From Cymbomonas tetramitiformis (Eukaryota; Chlorophyta; Pyramimonadophyceae; Pyramimonadales; Pyramimonadaceae), in the NCBI GenBank assembly GCA_001247695.2, contig LGRX02035119.1, positions 1 through 64,000 on the forward strand: DNA of 64,000 bases. The letters are read 5' to 3'. The stretch's first letter is position 1. Every line of letters begins with the position of its first letter. Of this stretch, positions 32,716 through 43,330 are shown piece by piece. The notes beneath the pieces are model-generated. The model was not told where the DNA came from, did not search any database, and worked only from the letters and a program-made list of their open reading frames with translations. The translations under genes were made by a program, and so were the position numbers.

Positions 32716-35054
32716 TCAAAGCTCGTCTTTCTCCTCACCAGCCGGAATCCCGTCTTGAACAATAGAAGGCGCGGTGTCATCCCAGCATGTGAACATCTCG
32801 TTCACATCAAATGGACACTTCATGCGAAGGGTGCGGGGATCCCGTACGAAAGCTCCAGCCACACAGAGTTGTTCCACCGTCTCGAACGTTCTCCGTTGCT
32901 GTGCTGGCAACCAGAATTGCCAGGTTATTTCCTTCCGTGCGTCATGCCACCCCGCCACCTCCACAAAATGGAGTGGGACTGATTTACCATGTCCCGGGAG
33001 CATAACATTGAACCAGCACTTGTCGGTGTCCTCTCCGCCTGCGACGGTCACCGCAAAGCTGCCTGGAGTCATGTCCTCGAACGTGTAGTCGTCTGGCAAG
33101 TTTTCCTTCTGCGGTGCGACACGCATCTTGCGGTCAGCAAGGCACTCATCAAGACCGGATGAGCTCGCATCGTCGCTATCATCAGTGCCATCACTGCTGC
33201 TGGGCTGTTTCTGCCGTTTCTGCTGCTTGCCTCCACGCCTCTTCTTGCGTGCTGCAGCCTGCATGAGGCGGCTGCGAGTAATAAGATCCAGATGAATGTC
33301 ACTGTCGCTGTCGCTGTCGCCTTCGGAGGCGGGTGATGTTCTGCGTGCCCTGCTTTGTCTCCGCACGCCTTGAGACCTCTTGCGAGCAGCAGGTGGAGTT
33401 TCTTTCCGAGGCCTCTTTCCAGTTTTTTCAGGCACACTTGCCTCTGCACGAACTGCCGGAGCCTCCGCACCAGCATCCTCCGCCTTCAACAGCTGGATCA
33501 GGCGTTCCAACTCCTTGGTCTTGGTAGTAAGACCACGTAGATCAGCGTTGCGTTCAGTTGACACGCGGTGGAGGTGTTTGTCCTCGTACCTGCGGAAGCA
33601 TAAATAAAGTTAAAGGAGATTGTGCCACTGGATATGAGACAGCTACACGCGGCTCGCAAACGATTGTCCTACCTTCTGGAAATCAGCTCAGTACAATACT
33701 TGGCCTCGCGCATAAAAGCCACGACCTCCTGGACATTAATCAGGTTGCTGGCGTCTTTCTCCACGTCTGTCTTTGTATGCGTTGCGCCGTCAAAACAAAC
33801 ATTGAACTGCTCCGCCATAGTATACCGCGCCTTTAAAAGCAAGTCGCTTGTGATTGTGGAAGCTCGGGTATGCGCAAGAGTCAGCAGCAACGGGAGGTCC
33901 CACGTCGCAGGTAATCGTTCGGGGTTGCGCTTTCGCACGTCCTCCAGCTTCAATGGCAACGGGAAGGTTGCCTTCAACTCGTCGTGCCGTTCCTGGCTCA
34001 CCAGCTCTGGCGTGGCGGCTCGAAGTCCCATTAGGCAGCTCCGAGTTGTTTTTTCCATGTCCAGCACCTTGTTCCCCTGTCCCTTCCGCTTCCATTCCGG
34101 GTTGTCCATATAGTCCGGGGCGGAGTCGACGTCGGGGTAACTATTACAAAGAATAAACCCAAGGTTAGGATCCCCGTCCACACCCCTTGGTAGCCATTCC
34201 TCGTACCTGTCACCAAACTTGTACTTCGCTCTGACCTTCATGTCCGGCGCGACGTACATGCACCAAGTATGCACCAGACGGTTTCGTCCTGCGTGGCCAC
34301 CAAACTCCTCGTTCAAGTGCAGGTCGATCCAGGCCTTGAAGTTCAAGTTGCAGCCGACGACGTAGGTCTGCTTGTTCATAGTTTCGATCTTCCACGTGAA
34401 GAGAAAGGCAACCCACTGTTCCAAGGAAATGAACCAGTGGCCCTCTTTATCCGCGGTCTTACCCCACAGCAGCATCTTCAGCAAACCGAAAAAGCCATCG
34501 AGGTCGTTATGAGAGTGGCCGACGGGCAACCGGTGTAGGTACATCTCTTTGTACAACCCGTGGTGAACCAAGATGCTGAAGAAACCCAATACGTGTCGGT
34601 TCCAGTTTTCCGATTCTCCGTCCATTTGCACGTTGCAAGTTTGCCGGAAGAAACGCGGAGTCTTCTCCACTACATACCGTAGCAGAATGTTGAGCGTCGT
34701 GAGGCACATGTTCACGTCTTTCCCAGGGACCCACGGCATGAGTAGACGCATACACAAAACCTCGCCGTGCAGTACGACTGCCTGCAGATGCAGGTGGAAG
34801 AAACCTCCGGCTTTGTCGCTCATTGCCTTCACCTTTACGGGGAAGTGCGGGCAAACGCTGTTGTTGTTCGCCGCCCCGTCGAAGCCAAACGAGTCGTTGA
34901 GGCCGAACTTGTTCGCACTATCAGCGCGCGTACTATTGTACCTCGCTCTCTCACACATTATTTCTACGGTGCGGCAGCCGCTGCCCCACGTGAGGGCCTC
35001 TTCGCGCCATGTCAGGGCGATGACTTGCCCACGCTCAGCCCAAGCTAGGCACAA
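32716..35054 (-). CDS. DUF7869-like transposase-related protein, two exons
   Basis: Exon A is 35054-33673 and exon B 33589-32716, joined by an 83-bp GT-AG intron (33590-33672) into 751 codons. Residues about 75-190 match the DUF7869 pattern found in transposon-related proteins of algae, animals and oomycetes: LHLQAVVLHGEV, then NVQMDGESENWNRHVLGFF (an acidic residue followed by EN), then LHRLPVGHSHNDLDGFFG (the H-x-H-x-D-x-D block). These are probably metal-binding positions of an RNase H-like fold. Exon B adds a coiled coil, basic patches (KKRRGGKQQKRQ) and acidic serine stretches. The usual N-terminal zinc-rich region and first Asp block are not seen, so the 5' end may be missing. Three AGGTTAGGCCC units lie directly upstream. 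The frame is otherwise intact. Confidence 0.6.
33590..33672 (-). other. Intron of the DUF7869-like gene
   Basis: The minus strand reads CCAGAAG|GTAGGACA ... TTATTTATGCTTCCGCAG|GTAC. Splicing joins ISR to YEDKHLHRVS in frame, with an AG|G codon split over the junction. Confidence 0.7.
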
Positions 35055-35056
35055 GA

Positions 35057-35098
35057 TATGCCCAGGTTAGGCCCAGGTTAGGCCCAGGTTAGGCCCAA
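35057..35098 (-). repeat. AGGTTAGGCCC tandem repeat
   Basis: Three near-perfect 11-bp units sit immediately upstream of the DUF7869-like frame. Confidence 0.8.
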
Positions 35099-35364
35099 CG
35101 CAAGCCCTGAGTTGCCGCTTTCATTGGCCCTCGCTGCGTCTTTCGAGGAGGTTAGGAGGTTCCACCAATGATCGACCACGAGCTGCCGATATATCCGCGG
35201 ATCCGAAAAGCAAATCTGGAATCGAATCTGCCGTTTCCCGATATTCAACGCGGATGAATACGTGGCACATTGTGGCAGTCCGATCAAAACATTTGCTACG
35301 GCCAAAATCGCTCCTCACCCCATAATCTATGACGATGACGATGACACCCGAATGGTGTCATGGC

Positions 35365-35456
35365 ATAATGATTAGGTTAAACACGGCCAGTGTCGGCTTT
35401 TACAGAATCGTGTCCGTTTTTGCAATTCCTGTCCGTTTTTGCAGTTCTTAACAGTG
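35365..35456 (+). repeat. Left terminal inverted repeat
   Basis: This 92-bp arm is complementary to 40216-40307 with about four mismatches. It contains a doubled TGTCCGTTTTTGCA. Confidence 0.85.
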
Positions 35457-35504
35457 GTGTGTGTTTTTTTCAACTTGCAACTTTCCAACCGCGATACGCA
35501 CGAT

Positions 35505-36467
35505 ATGCCTAAGCGCAAGTTTAAGCACGAAAACTTGAATGACGCTGAGATGATGGCTTTGCAAACGTCACAGCGATCCCAACGACGGACTCGTGATTCT
35601 CATGAAGCGAGTTTCATGAATAGCCCATCCGCCTTTCATGAGTGCGTGGAAGTTGAATACCTCCCCGCCATCAAGCCAATAAACAAAGAATGGACACGGA
35701 AAATATTTGATGATGTTCACGCGGATAAAGAGGTACGAGTAAAGCGCACTGTTGTTCCAAAAGAACAAGTGGCTTTACTCGTAGACAGCTTTAATCCGAC
35801 GAACTTTATGCACGAAAAGAAGATCAAAAGCCGAACATTTGTCGACTTGTTTGCCGCGGGTTCCGAGATAAATCTAAACTTGAAACCAGTTTTAGAAAGT
35901 CGTTTCGGAAAGGCCGAATTCAAGTTTATTTCAGTGGATAGTGACACTCAAGCAAAAAATGTGAAGGGCTGGGTCCCTATGAACATCTTTCGTGTGCACG
36001 ACAACTGGAAAGTGTTGGGTCAAAACGTCATTTGTGCACCGCCTACAAGTGGAATGAGTGACGCGGCTATCATGTACTTCGCAGAACACTGCAAGGATTT
36101 CTGCGCGTTTTTGGTGCCAGACATGTGGCTTGCTGACCGTGCCTATCCACTTCGACGAATGTGGTGGGCGAAAAAGCAAGAAGACAAGCTCATTTACGAG
36201 CTCGAGGGTGTTCAAGGCATGCGCTGGATTGTGTGTGTGAAAGAGAAGCGCAAAGGCCAAGATCTCTTCGCAAAGACTGGTGTGCAACTAAGTGCCAAGC
36301 CAGCAATGAAAAAAGCTTACGCCGAACGCAAGCAGGAAGCACTAGAAAGCGCTCCTAGTGATGGTGGATCGCTACTGCCCCGCAGTCCTTGTGGTAGGAC
36401 CAAATTGACGAATTGGTCCTACCACGAGGACTATTGTTCCGATAATTTAATTGGCCATCTCCCGTGA
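35505..36467 (+). CDS. Methyltransferase-like protein of the TIR element
   Basis: The start chosen is ATG 35505 (MPKRKFKHENLND), because the longer reading from 35439 begins inside the inverted repeat. The product is 320 residues. After a basic N terminus, a Rossmann-type core is suggested: SRTFVDLFAAGSEINLNL (motif I-like), FKFISVDSD (acidic end of strand 2), NVICAPPTSGMSDAAI (at the place of the DPPY/NPPF motif IV) and FCAFLVPDMWL (the strand and Pro of motif V-VI in adenine methyltransferases). The catalytic N/D is replaced by A and the aromatic by T, so activity is doubtful. It is the only sizeable protein of the element, so it may be the transposition protein or a passenger. The assignment is inference from motif order. 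Confidence 0.45.
   Translation: MPKRKFKHENLNDAEMMALQTSQRSQRRTRDSHEASFMNSPSAFHECVEVEYLPAIKPINKEWTRKIFDDVHADKEVRVKRTVVPKEQVALLVDSFNPTNFMHEKKIKSRTFVDLFAAGSEINLNLKPVLESRFGKAEFKFISVDSDTQAKNVKGWVPMNIFRVHDNWKVLGQNVICAPPTSGMSDAAIMYFAEHCKDFCAFLVPDMWLADRAYPLRRMWWAKKQEDKLIYELEGVQGMRWIVCVKEKRKGQDLFAKTGVQLSAKPAMKKAYAERKQEALESAPSDGGSLLPRSPCGRTKLTNWSYHEDYCSDNLIGHLP
36383..36433. repeat. Hairpin with GGTCCTACCAC arms
   Basis: CTTGTGGTAGGACCAAATT and AATTGGTCCTACCACGAG are inverted around GACG, overlapping the 3' end of the methyltransferase-like gene. Single arms of the same motif recur near 39733 and 39933, so it may be a protein-binding site of the element. Confidence 0.6.
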
Positions 36468-36995
36468 TTTGTGGTGTCTAACCAATGAAAGGTGGTATAT
36501 ATAGGTCCTATATTAATTTATTTGAACGCTGGTTTGGCCTATATTCATCCCATATATCCATGACGAACGCATTTCAAACCTCTACACTCAAAATTTTCAA
36601 AACGGATTTTTTGGAACATTCAAAATGTGGCAAATTAGTGACTCATCTTCAATATTTTTTTACCAATCATATATCAACACTACACCTGCGCGGATACCAT
36701 CAAATTGAACCCATACATATGTCCCAATCATATTTGGGCGGTAGGCCCGGTTGGAATGCATATATTGGCTCGTTGGCTCGTTGGCTTCCCTTCTAATATA
36801 TTGGCTCGTTGGTTTCCCCCCTAAAACAGTGGTCACGCGAGCTGACCAGCCAGCCATCATAATTGCTTGCTAGAGGGCATATATCGCAAGGTTGGTGTGT
36901 GCGGCACATTAAATCTTCAAGTATATATGTATTGCGAATTTCTGAAAGTCTAACATCATCCAAATATCTTATTTTTCGACTGGCGTGTACATTTT

Positions 36996-39512
36996 ATGGC
37001 TATTACCCGGAAGTACTCGTAATAGTACTTTCGACGCCGAAAGTACTGTCACAAGTACTTTCACGGCATAATTTTTTTCGGGGTCTTCCCATTATTGGGG
37101 GGGGCTGCCAATCATATCCCAGTCCCCTAAGGACCTAAACTGAGTTGTCGTATGCCCCATTGGTCGGCTTTCCACTTGTAGCCTTCTCAATGGATGCTAG
37201 AAGCCAAGGGGGTAGCATTTTTTGTTACATTCCATTGTTTTGTAGTTGCAAAGATAGTGCCCTCTCCTTTTGAATTTTTTGAAAGCACGCATTGGCCGAT
37301 GAACAAGCTGGCGATCACTCAAATCATAACTATATATCGCATCTAATCATGTATGTGACAATAAATCTGATGACATGATGGCATGTATGATAAGTTGCGG
37401 GTCAAACCCAGCCCTACAAGTGTGTTTAAACTAAGGGATCTTATGGTAGGATAGGGTACACAAGTAGCATGCCGTGGATTCTCCCAACGGGCACCCTTGT
37501 ACCGAGTATCGCTCGGAGATGATTTGTAACGATGTTGTGGACTATGAGACCCATTTTTGGGACCCCGATCGATGTCTAAGGTGCATATTTGAGTTTTGAA
37601 GAGAGTTCAGAGCCTAGCAGACAGCGTACCAGTACGCATACACAAGTAGCATGCCGTGGATTCTCCCAACGGGAACCCTTGTACCGAGTATCGCTCGGAG
37701 ATGATTTGTAACGATGTTGTGGACTATGAGACCCATTTTTGGGACCCCGATCGATGTCTAAGGTGCATATTTGAGTTTCGAAGAGAGTTCAGAGCCTAGC
37801 AGACAGCGTACCAGTACGCATACACAAGTAGCATGCCGTGGATTCTCCCAACGGGCACCCTTGTACCGAGTATCGCTCGGAGATGATTTGTAACGATGTT
37901 GTGGACTATGAGACCCATTTTTGGGACCCCGATCGATGTCTAAGGTGCATATTTGAGTTTCGAAGAGAGTTCAGAGCCTAGCAGACAACGTACCAGTACG
38001 CATACACAAGTAGCATGCCGTGGATTCTCCCAACGGGCACCCTTGTACCGAGTATCGCTCGGAGATGATTTGTAACGATGTTGTGGACTATGAGACCCAT
38101 TTTTGGGACCCCGATCGATGTCTAAGGTGCATATTTGAGTTTTGAAGAGAGTTCAGAGCCTACAGACAGCGTACCAGTACGCATACACAAGTAGCATGCC
38201 GTGGATTCTCCCAACGGGCACCCTTGTACCGAGTATCGCTCGGAGATGATTTGTAACGATGTTGTGGACTATGAGACCCATTTTTGGGACCCCGATCGAT
38301 GTCTAAGGTGCATATTTGAGTTTTGAAGAGAGTTCAGAGCCTACAGACAGCGTACCAGTACGCATACACAAGTAGCATGCCGTGGATTCTCCCAACGGGC
38401 ACCCTTGTACCGAGTATCGCTCGGAGATGATTTGTAACGATGTTGTGGACTACGAGACCCATTTTTGGACCTTGATCGAAACACCATAGCAAGACCCTAC
38501 TTTTATGTTATCTTACCAGAGTAACCACTGAGTGTGTAATATGTTAGGAATGTGCGCTGCTATCATTCTGAGTGGGAATATAGTGGCCTCTACGTGTTCA
38601 CATTGAAGTTTAAGAAAGTCGGAAATTAAAAAATCGTGCAGTTGGAGTAATTAGGCTCCAAAATTAATTTTCCTGAAATTAAATGTGGCGGTGTGTCTGG
38701 AAATCTATTGTTTAATAGTAGGGTTGATTCAAATCGGTTCGGCAAGCGGTGTAATACTAGTACGGTCATGCATTAATGTTAAGATCGATATATTTGATAT
38801 ATACATCACTTTATAACTCGCATGGATCGCAATATCGAGGCAGTTATGGCAATTTGGGTTTGGGTTTGAATGTGGCCAAAATGGCATTATTGTGGAGTAT
38901 GTGACCAGCATTCCGCTTGGGAGGAATGCCATAAATTGTGCAAGCTAAACATGGATCAAACCCCTCAACTCAAAGGACACTCATCTATGGCAGTATATCG
39001 AATTTTAGAAATGTTAACGAGCTCTATACATTCACATATGCGGTCACCATGCACCCACATATGACGTGCACCATATGGACGGTGACTATGGAAATCACGA
39101 ATTTTTCTGTATTTGATGAGCGCGGCCCACATCACCACGTGTTTTGAGCCCCAACCTTTATCATAATAGCATGCAACGTAGCACACGTTCGAACAAGGTC
39201 CCAATAATGTTGGGCACCGCTTTACTCGACATCCTAGGCCCATTAACAGCACCTAACAACACATCTAGTCGAAAGTACTTGTGACAGTACTTTCAGAAAT
39301 TAATTATTTTCTGGTTTTTCACACCCTAAAAGTATGCTATAAATATACCAACCTAAACTTGATAACGGCACGTGTGAGTCATTTGGGAAATTAAAAAGGG
39401 TCGTAAATGAATTTTCAAAAATGTTAAACGACCCATATCACCAAGTATACCGGATATCACATAGTTTTAGCAAAGTACTTGTAATAGTACTTTCCCGCCG
39501 GGTAATAGCCAT
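36996..39512. mobile_element. Nested inverted-repeat element carrying satellite DNA
   Basis: ATGGCTATTACCCGG at 36996-37010 is the exact inverse of 39498-39512. Next to each arm stand AGTACTNGTAATAGTACTTT palindromes, which recur at about 37040 and 39272. The interior has no protein of note and contains the 182-bp array. No target duplication is evident. Confidence 0.5.
37459..38478 (+). repeat. 182-bp tandem satellite, about 5.6 units
   Basis: CAAGTAGCATGCCGTGGATT recurs at 37461, 37643, 37825, 38007, 38188 and 38369. Units are nearly identical, with one-base deletions shortening two of them to 181 bp. Each unit has the small hairpin CCGAGTATCGCTCGG. The last unit is truncated. Confidence 0.95.
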
Positions 39513-40215
39513 TTAGAATGGATGAATGCCAATTTCTAAAGCCCGAAATTCACTAAATTCGGAATTTGCATTGTGTTGAACATGCGCCATGCTGAAATAG
39601 AGCGGAAATGATGATGAGGGTGCGAAGTAACCGATTCAGTTATCTTATTTGGTCATAAACTCAAGATGTATAACCATGAGCATCACCGTGAGCCCCCCAT
39701 GTGACTCCCAATACTCAAAATAACGGTGGTCCTTGTGGTAGGACCACCATTTTCTTCAAGCTTTTGGTGAAATTACACCCCTAAAGCGTGTCGTTCAACC
39801 ACACACCTAAAGTCTCATGGGGGCCGCCGCTATAAGAAATAAAATTCATTTAACTCATAAATATCATGTGCAAATGTTGCATGTGCCTCAAATAGTCGAT
39901 TTAGTGATCGAAACCGCAATTGCCCATTGGTCCTTGTGGTAGGACCATGAATTTGGGTAGTAGCCATGGAGATGCTCTTGAGGTTGCTTTGAGGAATGAT
40001 GCTTCATAGATGCTAGCGATACAAGGTCTCTCGGTAGGAACGCATGTAACATGGAACATACAAAGACACGTATCTCATATCATAGAAGTACATAATTTGA
40101 ATTATGCACATATCGATGATATTATTGTGCCGTGTATGCGTGAATGCGTGTGCGTGTGAAATGCTTTGTGTTATGCTCGAATTTGTCTTTGGACGGAGTG
40201 TATATTTGTTGTTGA

Positions 40216-40307
40216 CACTGTTAAGAACTGCAAAAACGGACAGATTTTGCAAAAACGGACACGATTATGTAAAAGCCGACACTGGCCGTGTTTAACCTAA
40301 TCATTAT
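40216..40307 (-). repeat. Right terminal inverted repeat
   Basis: This is the inverse of 35365-35456 and ends in CCTAATCATTAT, followed by CATGG. Confidence 0.85.
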
Positions 40308-40310
40308 CAT

Positions 40311-41638
40311 GGTCAACCGACGCAGTCATGCGATGCTCGTTGTCATCGCGACACCCCCCCCCACTTCGTATGTTTTAAAGTTATAATCACGATCTCCGAA
40401 TTCGCCTGCCAGGTCAAAGCCATCGCAGCACGAACATTGGTGCACAGTTGTTCATGTGCGATGTTGGATTTTGTAAGATTATCTGCTGTGATAAAGATCT
40501 TAGGATGCATGGAGCGTCATTGGTGCTTTCGCCCATCTTGGGCCCATCTTGGGCCCATCCTGGGCCCAGCGACCAACCATTTTACGCCCCTACGTTCACC
40601 TTCCTTGGGAGAGTCTTGGGAGAGTCTTGGGAGAGACGAAGGGACATGTCGGGCGCATCGTGGATGTATGTATCACCGATGCACCATCGGTGCACCTTGG
40701 GGTCAGAGGTGCGCCGCACGCTAGAAATATTGTGCAACACGCTAGTCATTCCGGTGCTCGTCGTTAAGCGTGAACAAGGCTACAATTCAAGCAATTGCAA
40801 TATCTTTATGGCAGGAAAGATTGACCAGTAAATTAACAGGTTGAGCAACAGCTCCTCCAAATAGTTACTTCAAGTTAGAACAGCCTCCAAATGGGCAATA
40901 TTCAGGTCTTATACTTTCAAGGCGCGCAGTTCATATCTCTAATCGATCTGTCCCAGGTCGGCTGGCATATCATCATCTGCCACCTATACAAATCCTAATC
41001 AGAGAATCTGCCTTCGATCGGCGTGCCATCGATCGGCGCCTAGCGGAGATTCTCAGTCTGAGATCGACCGGTCTAGTATCACCTGCTCACCTACCTCTTA
41101 AAACTAATTTGTAATTAAAATTATACACCTGAGCTTCCTGTGGATGTGGGAATTGCATTCTCGATTCTGTATCATCAATTTCATCTCTCTCTCTCTCTGA
41201 CTCTCTCTATCTGATAACTGATATGACTGCTAAGGTCGGATCGATTGTCGCGCGTCGCGCCAGTGCAGTCGCTGGCTCAGTCCCCCGTCCACATGTCAGC
41301 AAGGAAAGTGTACAAGGATTCCCTGTGGGTCTGAAGGCAGGACGCGTGTACAGGGATAATTATGCACGGCCCCGCGGACCAATGAAAATTCGGGAATTTT
41401 CCGATTTTTTTGAAAAATGCTGTGTGCGTATTCTCGACCTGAGAGAAGCCTACTTGCATGTTTTTTGCGCCCCGAAAGGCATTTCAAACCTCTAGAATGG
41501 TGAAAAACACTACAAGATGAAACTATGTCCGAAGTTTCCCGATCGAATCCCCGCCATATGGTGCACTTGGAAGCACGTTATCAATCGGATAACCCCTTAG
41601 ACTGCTACAAGCTGGAACGCATCACAAAAACACCCTAG
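40311..41638. other. Non-coding; possible retroelement 5' part
   Basis: It contains short direct repeats (TTGGGCCCATC x3 near 40550, TCTTGGGAGAG x3 near 40620) and a CT run at 41192-41215. ATG 41223 opens a short frame (MTAKVGSIVARRASAVAGSV) that could be the start of gag of the element below, but it is not recognised. Confidence 0.35.
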
Positions 41639-43276
41639 ATGCTTACCAATTTGAGGTATCGCGCTCGCCGGTACGCAATAGGTGACATGGTGTGGGTGGA
41701 CGCCACGCATCTCACCCAGCCCGGGGATCGGGGCCTACACAAGAAGTTGCTGAAGAAGCGCCTGGGCCCGATGGAGGTACTGGAGGCCTTCCACAGCGAT
41801 CGGCAGATGGAGCTCGCCCCCGAGGACCGAGGGGCCCCCGCGGCTTACCGCCTGAAGCTACCACCACAGTGGAAGGTGCACGACGTCTTCACCGTGGATA
41901 GACTCACCCCAATGGAGTCGGGCCAGGACAAGTTCGCGGACAGGAGTGCGGAGATTCCGCCTCCCCCTGTGGACGTAAGCGGTCGTAAGGAGATGGCGGT
42001 GGAGTGCATTGAGAGGTCACGCACGAGGAGACGTAGCGGGCGGACATGGACGGAGTACATGGTCAAATGGGTAGGTATGCCGCGCTCCGAGAATGAATGG
42101 AAAACTCGCGAGGACCTCGAGTTCGATGGAGTTGGCCGAAAAGGGATACCTAACCGCGCTCTTCAGGAGTTCGAGAAGGTCGAGGCCAAGAGGCAAGAAC
42201 GTGAAAAGAGCAGAGTCACTCGCAAACGCGAGGAGTCAGCAGGAGCGATATGGTTGACGGATCCTGAAGAGTTACAGGCGGACGGAATGGCGTGGATCCC
42301 GGAAGAACGAGCCGACGACGAGGTGGGCACATTCGCGACGGTGTCGCCCACTAGTTTCATGCCATCCCAAGGACCTGGTCGAGGAGCAGCACGCCTACAA
42401 CCGTCTCGACGCCCAATACGGATCTTGGTGTTGTTTTGTGGCACGGGCTCCGTCGAACGACAGTTCAGCAAGCAGTTTCCTGGGTGTGAGGTAGTCTCGG
42501 TGGACATCCAGAACCGATGGAAGCCCACTCACTGCGAAAATATCCTGCACTGGGACTATCGGCAGTTCTCGCCCAAGCACTTTGACGTCATTTGGGCGAG
42601 CCCTCCACGCACGGAGTACAGCCAAGCCAAAACGGTAGGGATACGAAACCTGCGTGGTGCTGACAGGCAAGTGCGGAGAACGCTGGGGATCATCAAGTAC
42701 CTCCAGCCGAGCTTCTACTTCATCGAGAATCCGCGTGGCCGAGCTCCTCATGGGTTACACACTCGCCGATGCATGCAAGGGTTCCCACCTCCGCATCTGG
42801 CTACGTATTGTAAGTATGGTATACCCTACAAGAAACCCACCCACTTCTGGACCAACGCGCCTATCACCACCCTGAAGTCTTGCGACCCCGAAAACCCCTG
42901 CGACTTCAAACGCCGTTATGGGCGACACGAGAAGATGGCGCAAAGCGGCTCCACCAGCAGAGAGTCGGGCGACCCTAGGCCAGGCATGGGAGCTGGATGG
43001 CACGACTATGGCATCCCCGCAGCCTTGCTTAAACAATTATTCAGCTCTCTACCGGTGGAACAACCCGTGGGGGCAATCGCAGCGGTGTGTGAATACCTAG
43101 CGGAGCTGCTCTGGAGAGATGAAAATGAGACAGATCTCAACGATGAAAGAGTCTGCGCTAATCTGGAAGAAGCTGACGAGGAGCCTGTGACCTTGATGCC
43201 GGAGTACAGCCCTACGCCGCCACCAGTGATGTCCGACGACAGCGAGTGGGACACCATGGGCTCCGAATCAGCCTAA
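41639..43276 (+). CDS. Retroelement integrase tail + chromodomain + cytosine methyltransferase
   Basis: This is one open frame of 545 residues. Residues 5-90 are the C-terminal GPY/F region of a Ty3 integrase (GDMVWVDATHL, then LGPMEVLEAF, then WKVHDVFTVDRL). Residues 119-160 are a chromodomain (TEYMVKWVGMPRSENEW). Residues 258-410 are a C5-cytosine methyltransferase: ILVLFCGTGS (motif I), VVSVDI, FDVIWASPPR (motif IV), FIENPRG (motif VI), then YCKYG and THFWTN. The family's nucleophile is the Cys of PPC; here codon 42608-42610 is CGC (Arg), one transition from TGC. The integrase core and reverse transcriptase are missing upstream, so the copy is truncated. A G-rich tract follows at 43313. 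Cytosine methyltransferases inside Ty3/Ty1 elements are known from charophyte algae and dinoflagellates (from memory). Confidence 0.8.
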   Translation: MLTNLRYRARRYAIGDMVWVDATHLTQPGDRGLHKKLLKKRLGPMEVLEAFHSDRQMELAPEDRGAPAAYRLKLPPQWKVHDVFTVDRLTPMESGQDKFADRSAEIPPPPVDVSGRKEMAVECIERSRTRRRSGRTWTEYMVKWVGMPRSENEWKTREDLEFDGVGRKGIPNRALQEFEKVEAKRQEREKSRVTRKREESAGAIWLTDPEELQADGMAWIPEERADDEVGTFATVSPTSFMPSQGPGRGAARLQPSRRPIRILVLFCGTGSVERQFSKQFPGCEVVSVDIQNRWKPTHCENILHWDYRQFSPKHFDVIWASPPRTEYSQAKTVGIRNLRGADRQVRRTLGIIKYLQPSFYFIENPRGRAPHGLHTRRCMQGFPPPHLATYCKYGIPYKKPTHFWTNAPITTLKSCDPENPCDFKRRYGRHEKMAQSGSTSRESGDPRPGMGAGWHDYGIPAALLKQLFSSLPVEQPVGAIAAVCEYLAELLWRDENETDLNDERVCANLEEADEEPVTLMPEYSPTPPPVMSDDSEWDTMGSESA

Positions 43277-43312
43277 CGACTGTGCATCTAAGCACAAGCG
43301 AGGACGCTTCCC

Positions 43313-43330
43313 ACCTGAAGGGGGGGGGAG
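43313..43330 (+). other. Candidate polypurine tract and LTR start
   Basis: A GAAGGGGGGGGGGAG run precedes TTGTGCTAGGACAACAC, about 40 bp after the methyltransferase stop. This is where the 3' LTR of the retroelement would begin. No second copy of this LTR was found in the window. Confidence 0.4.

Larger units (their letters stand above)
35365..40307 (+). mobile_element. ~4.94-kb element with 92-bp terminal inverted repeats
   Basis: 35365-35456 and 40216-40307 are inverted copies (about 88 of 92 positions identical by eye) starting ATAATGATTAGGTTAAACAC. Each arm holds two copies of TGTCCGTTTTTGCA. The sequence CATGG precedes the left end (with one extra base) and follows the right end, a possible 5-bp target duplication. 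The only substantial frame is the methyltransferase-like protein at 35505-36467, which begins 48 bp inside the left arm. The interior has repeated CCTTGTGGTAGGACCA motifs (about 36387, 39733, 39933), a nested inverted-repeat element and a 182-bp satellite. I cannot assign a superfamily. Confidence 0.75.

Noticed and set aside
35439..35504. ATG at 35439 as start of the methyltransferase-like protein
   Set aside because: It lies inside the inverted repeat and adds a sequence shared with the other arm; ATG 35505 gives a basic, protein-like N terminus.
37459..38478. CRISPR-like or coding repeat
   Set aside because: Full-length 182-bp units are head to tail without spacers, and all frames have stops. 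It is a satellite.
40437..40831. Plus-strand frames rich in GPSWAHP
   Set aside because: They arise from the TTGGGCCCATC and CTTGGGAGAGT short repeats.
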